Source: CAYZTY01 sp964444665
GTDB lineage: Bacteria > Planctomycetota > Phycisphaerae > Sedimentisphaerales > CAYZTY01
Reading direction: 5' to 3'
Length of the DNA: 64,000 nucleotides
Assembly (NCBI GenBank): GCA_964444665.1
Contig: CAYUIE010000009.1
Location: 62,001 to 126,000 of the forward strand
Shown here one piece after another: positions 1-8,136 of this stretch. Within the stretch, counting starts at the first letter, position 1, and each line of letters begins with the position of its first letter. Both the position numbers and the translations under genes were made by a program. The notes under the pieces are model-generated. The model was given only the letters and a program-made list of their open reading frames with translations. It had not been told where the DNA came from and made no database searches.

Positions 1-2609
1 CAGACAGTCTCAATAAAGCACTTCAGTTTCTGGAGGAAGGTCGTTTTGACGTTGTATTCCTTGACCTTGGCTTGCCGGATAGTCAGGGGATTGAATCGGT
101 AAGCACATTGAGCGCCGGCGTTCCGGATATACCCATTATTGTGTTAAGTGGTTTTGACGATGCAGAAATTGGTATTACGGCAGTACAGAAGGGAGCGGAG
201 GATTACCTGGTTAAATGGCAGTTCGATGGCAATCTGCTGGCCCGCGCCGTGTGGTATGCCATAGAGCATAAGCGCACCAGGAAAATGCTCAGCGAAAAAC
301 AAAAGAATATAAATGCAATATTCGATGTGGTGCCTGTTGGTATGATGTTAATCGATGAGCATGCGATAGTTAAGCGTGTTAATAATGCTATCAGGGAGAT
401 GCTTAACAAAGATTACCAAAAGATTATCAACCAACGGTTCGGTGATGCACTGGGCTGTATAAACACTGTTAGCAGCGGAAGAGGTTGCGGAAACAGCCGT
501 GCCTGCGAATTATGTCGACTCCACAAAGCCATCGATACGATATTAGAATCCCGGCAGTCTGTTAATGAAGTCGAAATCCGACCTACTTTCGAGATTGACG
601 GTAAGCGAATTACACGCTGGTTTCGTATAAGCGGTGGGCCTGCAATAGTTGATGGATGTATACATGCGGTAATTGCTATTAATGACATTACCGAAAGCAA
701 GACGGCAGAAGACATTGTGAAATTGCAGGCTGAGATTATGAGAAATATGCTTGAGGGAGTGATTCTTGCTCGAACCAGCGATTCCGTGATTGTATACACG
801 AATCCAAATTTTGAGGAGATGTTCGGTTACAGCCCCGGAGAGTTGATAGGTAAAAATATCTCTATGATAAATGCGCCGACCGATGAAAAAAGCCCCGAAG
901 CCATAATGAGGGATATTCAGGAATCTCTGAGGGAAAACGGTGTATGGCGTGGAGAAGTCCTGAATGTCAGAAAAGATGGTACAACTTTTTGGTGTTATGC
1001 GAATATTTCCATATTTAATCATCCTGACTATGGTGAAGTCTGGGTGGCAACTCATACGGACATCACCGAACGAAAACTGGCGGGGAAGGCGCTTCTGGAG
1101 AGTGAGGAGCGATTTCAACATGTAGCTGAAAGCGCCGGTGACTGGATTTGGGAAGTCGATGTCGAAGGATTGTACACCTATTCAAGCCCTGTCGCAGAAA
1201 AAGTACTTGGCTATAAGCCGGAAGAAATTGTTGGAAATAAGTATTTTTACGACTTTTTTGCGCCACATGAAAAAGAAGAGTTGAAGAAAGCGGCCTTCAA
1301 GGTCTTTGCCAAGAGAGAGAGTTTTAAAGGCTTTACTAATTCTAATGTACGTAAGGATGGCAGTATTGCTATTTTGGAGACGCACGGAACACCGGTTACA
1401 GACGATAAAGGGAATCTTTGTGGTTATCGGGGAGCAGACAGAGACATAACCGAACAAAAAAAGGCGGAGCGTGAACGCCGGTTAGCAGAAGATAAGTATC
1501 GAACCATATTTGAAAATTCTGCAGTAGCTATTTCGATGGTTGATGAGCAGGAACGTCTAATCTCCTGGAACAAATTCACAGAGGACCTGCTTGGTATGGA
1601 TAAAGAAGATTTATACCTCAAGCCGGTAAAATCGCTCTATCCCGAGGAGCAGTGGCGGAAAATGAGAAGCCACAATATCAGACAGAAGGGAATGCAGCAT
1701 CATCTGGAAACCCAGGTGTTGAGAAAGAACGGGGAACTGATTGACGTTGATATATCACTAAGCGTACTGAAAGATCCGGAGGGAAAGGTAATAGGTTCAA
1801 TAGGCGTTATCAGGGATGTCACAGAACGCAAGAAGGCAGAGCGGGATTTGAAGGAGTTGGTGGAAGTAAAATCGCAATTTATATCTACTGTTTCGCATGA
1901 ACTGCGAACGCCTTTGTCTTCTATGAAAGAAGCTGTTACTATCGTTTCAGATGAAATGGCAGGCGAAATCAATGAGGAACAAAGGAATTTCCTGAATATC
2001 GCAAAAAGAAATGCAGAAAGGCTTTCAAGGCTGATAGACGAATTTCTGGATTTCCAAAAACTGAGCGCCAACAAAATGAGATTCGATATACAGGATAATA
2101 ATGTCAAGGAAGTCATTGAGGATGCCTATAACACAATGGCCCCCTATGCAAAGAAGAAAAAGGTACATCTTTTTACTGATATTGACGGCAACCTGCCTAA
2201 AGCCAGACTCGATAGCGACAGGATTATTCAGGTTCTGACAAACCTGATTAGTAATGCAATTAAGTTTACGCCTGAGAATGGCCAGGTTTCTGTTAAAGCA
2301 CAACGGCAGGGAGAAGATTTAGCTATACGGATTAGTGATACAGGTATGGGGATACCTGAAGAAGACCTGCCAAAAATATTTGAGCAGTTCTACAGAGTAA
2401 ATAATCCTAAGCAAAAGGTCAAAGGAACGGGTCTGGGACTTGCAATTGTAAGAAAAATCATAGAAGCACACAATGCCAGAATAGAAGTTGAAAGCCAGAT
2501 AAGTAAAGGCACAACTTTTACTATCTTTTTACCGTTATCAACTGAGATGGCACCGGAGTCTGACCGGCAGCAGTCTGTTTCAAAAGAAAAAGTTCCGGGC
2601 CTACAATAG
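1..2609 (+). CDS. Hybrid sensor histidine kinase (REC-PAS x4-HisKA-HATPase), 5' truncated
   Basis: The reading frame is open from base 3, upstream of the first in-window start-like codon (TTG at 72), so the gene begins before the left edge. Residues encoded at 3-290 form the second half of a receiver domain. Its phospho-acceptor Asp is at 63-65 (FLDLGLPD), followed by IVLSG and the DYLVK lysine. Four PAS domains follow (roughly residues 75-195, 220-335, 345-465 and 475-590, counted from base 72); the first carries a Cys cluster (GCGNSRACELC). The HisKA box SHELRTP has its His near residue 609. The ATPase domain has the N box NLISNAIKFTP, G1 DTGMGIP and G2 GTGLGLAIV. There is no membrane segment in the visible part, so it is probably a cytoplasmic phosphorelay kinase. 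The receiver protein downstream is a plausible partner; the input signal is unknown. Confidence 0.93.
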   Translation, partial: DSLNKALQFLEEGRFDVVFLDLGLPDSQGIESVSTLSAGVPDIPIIVLSGFDDAEIGITAVQKGAEDYLVKWQFDGNLLARAVWYAIEHKRTRKMLSEKQKNINAIFDVVPVGMMLIDEHAIVKRVNNAIREMLNKDYQKIINQRFGDALGCINTVSSGRGCGNSRACELCRLHKAIDTILESRQSVNEVEIRPTFEIDGKRITRWFRISGGPAIVDGCIHAVIAINDITESKTAEDIVKLQAEIMRNMLEGVILARTSDSVIVYTNPNFEEMFGYSPGELIGKNISMINAPTDEKSPEAIMRDIQESLRENGVWRGEVLNVRKDGTTFWCYANISIFNHPDYGEVWVATHTDITERKLAGKALLESEERFQHVAESAGDWIWEVDVEGLYTYSSPVAEKVLGYKPEEIVGNKYFYDFFAPHEKEELKKAAFKVFAKRESFKGFTNSNVRKDGSIAILETHGTPVTDDKGNLCGYRGADRDITEQKKAERERRLAEDKYRTIFENSAVAISMVDEQERLISWNKFTEDLLGMDKEDLYLKPVKSLYPEEQWRKMRSHNIRQKGMQHHLETQVLRKNGELIDVDISLSVLKDPEGKVIGSIGVIRDVTERKKAERDLKELVEVKSQFISTVSHELRTPLSSMKEAVTIVSDEMAGEINEEQRNFLNIAKRNAERLSRLIDEFLDFQKLSANKMRFDIQDNNVKEVIEDAYNTMAPYAKKKKVHLFTDIDGNLPKARLDSDRIIQVLTNLISNAIKFTPENGQVSVKAQRQGEDLAIRISDTGMGIPEEDLPKIFEQFYRVNNPKQKVKGTGLGLAIVRKIIEAHNARIEVESQISKGTTFTIFLPLSTEMAPESDRQQSVSKEKVPGLQ

Positions 2610-2928
2610 TCCTATAATCAATCATAAGTTCTTTTGCGTCTGGGAGGTTCTGCAAAATCAGACGCAAAAAAAGCAAAAACAGTTGCCTGGATAAACTGAT
2701 AATGCTTGAGAGTTTTCTGAGTATTCTTGGAGTTTTTGGCCGGGCAAAAAGCGAAAATGAGCCCAAATTTTGATTCCTGACCCCATTTTTTATGAAATTC
2801 ATAGGGATTTAAGGTCGATAGAATTATCAGAATCAGAAGTGGGCAAAGACCGTAAGATAACCGTTAACAATAACAACCCACTGAAGGGAATTAGAGGGAA
2901 AAGACGGAATTAATAGCGGAGATTAGAT
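2610..2928. other. Intergenic region between kinase and receiver protein
   Basis: This 319-base gap holds no convincing ORF. It contains one 11-bp inverted repeat (2632-2642 with 2659-2669) and is AT-rich towards the receiver gene. I see no clear sigma70 promoter. The receiver gene has a plausible GGAG ribosome site about 8 bases before its ATG. Confidence 0.6.
2632..2669. repeat. Perfect 11-bp inverted repeat (hairpin)
   Basis: TTTTGCGTCTG at 2632-2642 is complementary to CAGACGCAAAA at 2659-2669, with a 16-base loop. It lies 22 bases behind the kinase stop. On the + strand the stem is followed by A residues rather than a T run, so it is not a canonical intrinsic terminator. It could be a 3'-end stabiliser or a protein-binding site. 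Confidence 0.55.
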
Positions 2929-3351
2929 ATGTTTGACTTTTTTCAGCTAAAAAAGAAATCCAGACGTGCGAAGGTATTAGTAATTGATGACGAACCGAAC
3001 ATCGTTCAGACACTTCAGGACCGGCTCGAAATGAATGATTATCAGGTCATCACAGCAACTGACGGGAAAGTAGGTCTGGAAAAGGCGACAAGCGAAGTGC
3101 CGGATATTATCCTTCTGGATGTTATTATGCCGATTATGGACGGGCTGGAGATGCTCGAACGGCTCAGAAAGAATAACACGACCAATAAAATTCCGGTGAT
3201 AATGCTGACCGCAAGAAGCCAGAGCCAGGATATTACCAGAGCCAATAACTATGGCATTGAGGATTATGTAGTCAAGCCATTTGATTTAAGTGAATTGCTG
3301 GAGAAGATTGAGGCAATTCTCGAGAGCAAGAAAGTTCTCAGCGGGACCTGA
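2929..3351 (+). CDS. Stand-alone response regulator (receiver domain)
   Basis: A 140-residue protein that is almost entirely a CheY-like receiver domain. The acidic pair is D20/D21 in VLVIDDEPN, the phospho-acceptor is D64 in ILLDVIMPIMDG, the conserved Thr is in IMLTAR and the Lys in DYVVKPF near residue 117. A basic 15-residue N-terminal extension (LKKKSRRAK) precedes the domain and there is no DNA-binding output domain. It follows the hybrid kinase on the same strand, so it probably acts as a diffusible phosphorelay element or through protein contacts. The start ATG has GGAG upstream. Confidence 0.93.
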   Translation: MFDFFQLKKKSRRAKVLVIDDEPNIVQTLQDRLEMNDYQVITATDGKVGLEKATSEVPDIILLDVIMPIMDGLEMLERLRKNNTTNKIPVIMLTARSQSQDITRANNYGIEDYVVKPFDLSELLEKIEAILESKKVLSGT

Positions 3352-3438
3352 GGGATAAGAACAAGTAGGCATGACGTTTAACATGGAGGGTTTTTCCGGA
3401 GAATATGGGATTTGCCGGAGAAGGGTCAGTTCGCTTCA

Positions 3439-4026
3439 CTAATAGGACCGGTAGCTCAAATCTTTCCACCCAACACGATTGTTATTTATTTCAATGACTT
3501 CTGCGCGCTCTACCAGCCATTTTTTTCTGCGTCCTTTTGTAAGATTCAGTCTCAGCTTGGTTATAAGAAATCGCGCTGGAAAATGGTTAGGCAGCCCCTC
3601 TTCGTCAAATATAGTCATTACCTTTAGGTAGACCGTCGCCGTCGCCTGCGACATTTCTATCTGCAAATCGAGTTTTTTATTTTTTTCAACCTTCAATCCG
3701 CTTAGCAGGTTCCGGCAGTGCGTCATCAGCATTCTTTTTGATTCGTGATATGAATCGCCGTAGTTGGGCGAAATAATTTTACCAATCATATCTGGCGTTT
3801 CGTTTTCAACGGCATTCATACCGGTTTTAATGAGCGTATTAATTTTTTCGAGATTGGTTTGAATGAGTATATCGAATCCAAATGCGGCTATGGCCACTAT
3901 GACGGGTATAGCAAACTGCCAGGCCCGACATTTCTCCGGGAAGGCCTGGCGAATGGTGATGATAACCACCAGGCAAAAGGCGGCTCCGGTCAGCAGTGTC
4001 CAGGGTTGTTCAAAGATATTCGTCAT
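3439..4026 (-). CDS. Conserved hypothetical membrane protein, NTF2-like C-terminus possible
   Basis: A 195-residue protein with two hydrophobic segments near the N-terminus (about residues 10-25 and 38-55). A soluble region of about 130 residues follows (MIGKIISPNYGDSYHESKRM onward). Its alternating beta pattern and the I-x-P-x-Y-GD start recall small periplasmic NTF2-like domains, but I cannot assign a family with confidence. It lies 40 bases downstream of surE on the same strand and may be co-transcribed. Function unknown. Confidence 0.75.
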   Translation of the reverse strand: MTNIFEQPWTLLTGAAFCLVVIITIRQAFPEKCRAWQFAIPVIVAIAAFGFDILIQTNLEKINTLIKTGMNAVENETPDMIGKIISPNYGDSYHESKRMLMTHCRNLLSGLKVEKNKKLDLQIEMSQATATVYLKVMTIFDEEGLPNHFPARFLITKLRLNLTKGRRKKWLVERAEVIEINNNRVGWKDLSYRSY

Positions 4027-4066
4027 TTTTTAAGGCCCATTTCTATTTTATCCCGCCCGGACCAGA

Positions 4067-4810
4067 TTACCATTTTATCGAATCGAGTCGCCGGTTTCCC
4101 TCGTAGTTTGTCATATCAAAATGCAGTGCGGTGATTGTTATAAAGCCATCGGCTAATGATATTGTGTCGGTATGTGTTTCTTCAGAACGATGTGGGCCGC
4201 CTGTAAGCTGAAAAAACTTATGACCGTGTTTGTCTTCTTTCTGGATATAATGTTCATCGAAGCCCTGGGTGGACTGAGGAACCACTCTTATTCCTTTGGG
4301 TTTGCCCTTGGAAAGCTGTGGTATATTGATATTAATAACCTCGGTACTATTTAGCGGCATTAGCTTCTTAATAAGCCCGACACAGTAACGAGCGGCCGTG
4401 TCGAAATCCATTTTTTCCTCGACATCGAGGCTAAGTGCGATGGCGGGAATTCTGTAGAAGGCGGCTTCCATCGCGGCTGCCACGGTGCCGGAATAATAGA
4501 CGTTTATGCCGACGTTTGCGCCGTTGTTTATTCCGGAGATGACCAGCTCGAACGGCTCCTGATGCAGCTCGGTAAGTGCCAATTTGACGCAATCCGCAGG
4601 CGAGCCCTGGACACTGTAGCCGGTAAACAGGCCGTTGATATCGACCCTGTTGCAAATGAGAGGCTCGCGGTATGTTATGCTGTGGCCGGCACCGGACTGA
4701 GTGCTGGCAGGGGCCACAACGGCAACTTCACCGAGTTCGCCGAGTTGTTTGTATATGGCCGCCAGGCCCGGTGCAAAAATGCCATCGTCATTTGTCAATA
4801 ATACTCGCAT
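4067..4810 (-). CDS. surE: 5'/3'-nucleotidase SurE
   Basis: SurE removes the phosphate from nucleoside 5'- and 3'-monophosphates and is a metal-dependent stress and stationary-phase enzyme. The 247-residue length is normal for the family. The N-terminal MRVLLTNDDGI carries the metal-binding Asp pair. Further motifs are APASTQSGAGHSITY (substrate loop), GSPADCVKLAL and SGINNGANVG (metal-ligand Asn). A divergent promoter lies between it and nnrE. Confidence 0.97.
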   Translation of the reverse strand: MRVLLTNDDGIFAPGLAAIYKQLGELGEVAVVAPASTQSGAGHSITYREPLICNRVDINGLFTGYSVQGSPADCVKLALTELHQEPFELVISGINNGANVGINVYYSGTVAAAMEAAFYRIPAIALSLDVEEKMDFDTAARYCVGLIKKLMPLNSTEVININIPQLSKGKPKGIRVVPQSTQGFDEHYIQKEDKHGHKFFQLTGGPHRSEETHTDTISLADGFITITALHFDMTNYEGNRRLDSIKW

Positions 4811-4856
4811 GTCTCGATTCTCGTCGTTTATTGCCCTTCTTTGAAAGATTTACCGG

Positions 4857-4885
4857 ATTTTAATTGCCAATATAGACTTTGTCAA
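4857..4885 (-). promoter_or_regulatory. Sigma70-like promoter of surE
   Basis: Read on the minus strand, TTGACA (4885-4880) is followed after 17 bp by TAAAAT (4862-4857). It points at surE, whose start lies about 45 bases downstream. Its -35 box abuts the -35 box of the opposite promoter, inside the palindrome GTCAATTGAC (4881-4890). Confidence 0.55.
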
Positions 4886-4913
4886 TTGACCAAAATAGTG
4901 CGAGATGTATAAT
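4886..4913 (+). promoter_or_regulatory. Sigma70-like promoter of nnrE
   Basis: TTGACC (4886-4891), a 16-bp spacer, then a perfect TATAAT (4908-4913). Transcription would start near base 4920, only about 2 bases before the nnrE ATG at 4922. That suggests a leaderless or nearly leaderless mRNA. Confidence 0.7.
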
Positions 4914-4921
4914 GCTAAGCT

Positions 4922-5632
4922 ATGAGTATGTTTCCTGCAAAAGAAAACTCTGTTGTAATGACGAGAGACGAGGTTCGTGCGTTTGACACCTGGGCGATAA
5001 ATACGGTTGGCATATCGGGCGTAGTTTTGATGGAAAACGCCGGCCGAAGCTGTGCGAAGCTGATTAAGGAAAAACTGGCGAGCGCTGCCGAACCGAAGGT
5101 TTGTATATTCTGCGGGACAGGCAACAACGGCGGAGATGGTTACGTGATTGCAAGGCATATGGTAAATGATGATATCGAAGTTTGCGTTGTTATATGTGGT
5201 TCGCGTGAGAAAATCAAAGGCGATGCCAAAATAAATCTTGAAATTATAGAAAAGATGGGTCTGCGTATTGAGCAATTGGACATAGCTGATAACCATCTGC
5301 CTGACAAAGTTGCCGGCTTTGCAAAAGGCTGTGTTTTTCTTGTTGATAGCCTTTTTGGAACCGGACTTAAGGGCACACTCAGCGATGAGTACGTCAGGTT
5401 GATAGAAGCTATCAACGCTCAGGCCCTTCCGATTATCGCCGTGGACATTCCCTCCGGGCTTGAATGTGATACGGGCCGGCCTTTGGGTGCTGCTGTTAAG
5501 GCCGAGGCGACGGTAACATTTGTCGCGCTAAAAAAGGGATTCACCTTTGATAGTGCGACTCCTTACACCGGCCAGGTTTTCGTGGCCTCGATAGGTATCA
5601 AGCCTGAGATGCGAGAAGGCCTGGGCGATTAA
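4922..5632 (+). CDS. nnrE: NAD(P)H-hydrate epimerase (YjeF N-terminal domain)
   Basis: Epimerises the damaged R form of NAD(P)H hydrate so that the dehydratase can repair it. The 236 residues correspond to the YjeF_N domain only; the ADP/ATP-dependent dehydratase half found in many bacterial fusions is absent. Motifs: MTRDEVRAFD, MENAGRSC, the nucleotide loop GTGNNGGDGYVIARH, the metal/active-site region VDSLFGTGLKG and VDIPSGLECDTG. No Shine-Dalgarno precedes the ATG, consistent with the promoter only a few bases upstream. An internal ATG at 4958 (MTRDEV) is a possible alternative start. Confidence 0.92.
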   Translation: MSMFPAKENSVVMTRDEVRAFDTWAINTVGISGVVLMENAGRSCAKLIKEKLASAAEPKVCIFCGTGNNGGDGYVIARHMVNDDIEVCVVICGSREKIKGDAKINLEIIEKMGLRIEQLDIADNHLPDKVAGFAKGCVFLVDSLFGTGLKGTLSDEYVRLIEAINAQALPIIAVDIPSGLECDTGRPLGAAVKAEATVTFVALKKGFTFDSATPYTGQVFVASIGIKPEMREGLGD

Positions 5633-5642
5633 GACTTCGAGG

Positions 5643-7085
5643 TCAAAAAGCGCTGTCAGTGGTAGACAGCGTTTTGTAGCCGACGAAGTATAAAAATCGG
5701 TCGAGATTAAATATCGGTATAGATAGTGTTTCGCTCTGCTGCAGTATTCTTTGGTAATCCTCATAGTTTTGCAGGGATTCTTCGTATTTTTCGATAGCCA
5801 TCGGGTCCATTTCGAGTTGCTCATGTGTAGGTCTTGCCAGGATTGTTGGAGCCTTACCTAAGATAACAAAGTCAGTTTCAATGGAAATCTCTTTAACGAC
5901 TTTGCCGCCCCATTTTTCGACCAGGCCGACTACTTTTACTGTCCCGTCGTAGTCTGCAAGACCATCATCGTCAAAATCGAACTCGCCGGTAACCACGAAT
6001 ACATTGGTTGCGTTGCGGTCCCAGATTAGATTGGCAACAATATCATCAGGCATAAGCGGCTGCTTGTTTTCCTGGCTGATTACTCGTGCGATTGATACGT
6101 CTTTCTGAACGTCGAAGACTTCAATTTCTGCTTTCGGCTTTCCGTCTTTGGGAATAGGCGTACTTTTATCGTATACCGAGAAAGTAAGGCCTCTATAAAC
6201 ACGGTCTTCGCTGCCGATATTGATAAATACTATTTTATTACGGCTATCGACGGAAAGTATTTTACCGTCTGCCTTAAATGCCTGCACATCGCTGTCGGGA
6301 CGGGGTTTTATGGCATCGAGCTGGTCCTGATAATACTTGCGTCTTTGTTCAGACTGTTTTAATTCAGCCTCTGTTTTTAATAATTGCTGCTGTTTTGCTC
6401 TAATCTGCTGGTCTGCCTTTTCGAGTTTTTCGCTAATCGTTTGAATCCTTTGTTCCATATCATCCTGCAGTTGCAGTTGTAGTTGGTCAAAACTTTCTTC
6501 TACCTGCCGGGCTCCTTGTGAGAGCAAATGCATTTGCTTGTGAAGTTGTTTTTCCTTTTCTTTTTCAGCAAGCTTGGCTTGGTCGAACAGTATTTGAATA
6601 TTCTGCAGCTCCCGGTCGATTGCGAGGGTGGTTTCAGCCGTGTCATCCAGGTTTTTTTTGAGGATTCGGATTACCCGCACCAGGCCGACGTTCTCGGTGG
6701 CCGCGTCGGTCCCCGCAAGGTCTTCGGATATCTGTGCCATTATAGTATCAACAGCGTTTGTAGCAGCATCAAGCTTAACGTCAGCAGGGCTGTCTTCTTC
6801 GGCAGGACCAATTATAAACGATACGGCCTGTTTGAGGTATTCATCCATCGCTTGAAGATGGGTTTGACGCGGTTTTTTGGCGCCGACAATCTTTGTGATA
6901 TTACGACGCTGAGCGTCAGTGGCCAGCTCAGATATATCCGTTTGAAGGCTTAACGCTTCTTTCTTGTATGTTTCAGACCTGAGATAAAGGAATACTGCTA
7001 TGGCAAGGGCTATGAGAAAAAGTGCTGCTAAGGCTATAACGGCAGAAAGCATACTACTTTTTTGTTGAGTTCTGGAAACCGCCAT
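5643..7085 (-). CDS. Membrane-anchored coiled-coil protein, unknown function
   Basis: A 480-residue protein. One N-terminal membrane helix (about residues 13-33) is followed by a mostly helical region and a strong Gln/Glu/Lys-rich coiled coil (about residues 165-290). The C-terminal half looks like a beta-rich domain (DGKILSVDSRNKIVFINIGS onward). An EF-hand-like acidic loop DFDDDGLADYDG precedes a segment VKVVGLVEKWGG. A good ribosome site (GGAGGG) and a clear promoter lie upstream, and it appears monocistronic. I do not recognise the family. The arrangement suggests a periplasm-facing scaffold or envelope protein, which is an inference from topology only. Confidence 0.82.
   Translation of the reverse strand: MAVSRTQQKSSMLSAVIALAALFLIALAIAVFLYLRSETYKKEALSLQTDISELATDAQRRNITKIVGAKKPRQTHLQAMDEYLKQAVSFIIGPAEEDSPADVKLDAATNAVDTIMAQISEDLAGTDAATENVGLVRVIRILKKNLDDTAETTLAIDRELQNIQILFDQAKLAEKEKEKQLHKQMHLLSQGARQVEESFDQLQLQLQDDMEQRIQTISEKLEKADQQIRAKQQQLLKTEAELKQSEQRRKYYQDQLDAIKPRPDSDVQAFKADGKILSVDSRNKIVFINIGSEDRVYRGLTFSVYDKSTPIPKDGKPKAEIEVFDVQKDVSIARVISQENKQPLMPDDIVANLIWDRNATNVFVVTGEFDFDDDGLADYDGTVKVVGLVEKWGGKVVKEISIETDFVILGKAPTILARPTHEQLEMDPMAIEKYEESLQNYEDYQRILQQSETLSIPIFNLDRFLYFVGYKTLSTTDSAF
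5646..5677. terminator. Bidirectional intrinsic terminator
   Basis: CGCTGTC (5651-5657), the 7-base loop AGTGGTA, then GACAGCG (5665-5671). It is flanked by A residues on the left and TTTT on the right, so each strand reads a stem followed by T residues. It can end nnrE (+) and the convergent coiled-coil gene (-). It lies within the last codons of the minus-strand gene. Confidence 0.8.
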
Positions 7086-7152
7086 CTTGACCCTCCTGTT
7101 AAGGCTAAATGCCCGGCAGATAATTAGTTAAAAAGGCTTTTATTAGATGTAT

Positions 7153-7181
7153 AGTATACTGTGAAACTCTGCTGGAGTCAA
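7153..7181 (-). promoter_or_regulatory. Sigma70-like promoter of the coiled-coil gene
   Basis: On the minus strand TTGACT (7181-7176), a 17-bp spacer and TATACT (7158-7153). The start codon at 7085 is about 60 bases downstream of the predicted transcription start. Confidence 0.7.
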
Positions 7182-7258
7182 CAAAAAACAGGATAATGCT
7201 ATTTATAGGATTTGTTTTCTCGAAGCTGTTTTCGGACTGATAAACGCGGCGTTTAACC

Positions 7259-7942
7259 TCAAAGCCTGGCCAATAATGCCGGTAATTGCCGTAGGGATTG
7301 TATAACGTAGCCGGCTTTATCTTTGGAATTCGCGGCAGGCTGTGTATGTATGCGATTAGGTCTGGTAAGTTGAATCGTATGGAAACCTAATTTATTCGGT
7401 CCTATAAAGTCCTTTTGTTCATTGTCGGCTACATAGACGCAGTTTTCCGGCCTTTGATTCAATGTCCGGATTGTCCTTTGGAAACCAGTGGGTGAGGGTT
7501 TCCAGGATTCTTTGCCGAGCTTTTCTGTATAAATGATAGATTTGAAATATCCCTCAATACCGAGAGCCTGCACCTTCAGCTTTTGCGCGGGTAGAAAGCC
7601 GTCGGTCAGTAACGCCAGAATATATTTCTTATACAGAAGCTCAAGAACATCTTTAGTTACTGCCGGCAGTGTTATTACAGGATGATGCTGACGATAAATA
7701 GAGACCATTTTTTGGATGAGCTGATTGTCATAGCTGATTTTTAGCTGCTCTAAAGCGGCGTTGAAAGTTGTTGTGTGATTGCCGGCTTTAAACTGTTGCC
7801 AGAAGGCGTTGTAAAGTTGTAGGCGGTCCGGGAAATTGGGGTGGCCGCTGAGTACTGCGGCGACTGCAGTGAAACCGCTGTTACAATAGTCAACCTCGTC
7901 GTATAACGTGTCATCCAAATCGAAAACTACAGTTGTTATCAT
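7259..7942 (-). CDS. HAD-superfamily phosphatase (pyrimidine 5'-nucleotidase/YjjG-like)
   Basis: HAD hydrolase of about 227 residues. Motif I is VVFDLDDTLYDE (nucleophile and acid Asp), motif II is LLTDGF, motif III the Lys of SWKPSPTGF, and motif IV VYVADNEQKDF. A helical cap lies between motifs I and II, so it is a C1-cap small-molecule phosphatase. The start chosen is the ATG at 7942, which has GGAAGG seven bases upstream. An in-frame ATG at 7957 would add five residues but lacks this site. The substrate cannot be read from the sequence. Confidence 0.88.
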   Translation of the reverse strand: MITTVVFDLDDTLYDEVDYCNSGFTAVAAVLSGHPNFPDRLQLYNAFWQQFKAGNHTTTFNAALEQLKISYDNQLIQKMVSIYRQHHPVITLPAVTKDVLELLYKKYILALLTDGFLPAQKLKVQALGIEGYFKSIIYTEKLGKESWKPSPTGFQRTIRTLNQRPENCVYVADNEQKDFIGPNKLGFHTIQLTRPNRIHTQPAANSKDKAGYVIQSLRQLPALLARL

Positions 7943-8136
7943 TTTCAAGCCTTCCATGTGGCAGAGCGGATTTTATACTGTATAGATATTTTATCCTATG
8001 AAAATCAGGGCAGCTTACATATATTACGGGCTGTCGGCCGGCTTGTCGATACATTATAAAGCTGCGAGGAGTCGGGCTTTTAGAGATTACTCAACATCCC
8101 GGCTCTTGGTTCAGTATATCGGTTACGAGGTGTTTT

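Noticed and set aside
413..1121. Long antisense frames inside the histidine kinase gene
   Set aside because: They lie opposite conserved PAS and kinase codons, have no family motifs and lack ribosome sites.
2632..2669. Inverted repeat as intrinsic terminator of the kinase gene
   Set aside because: No T run follows the stem on either strand, so it is listed only as an inverted repeat.
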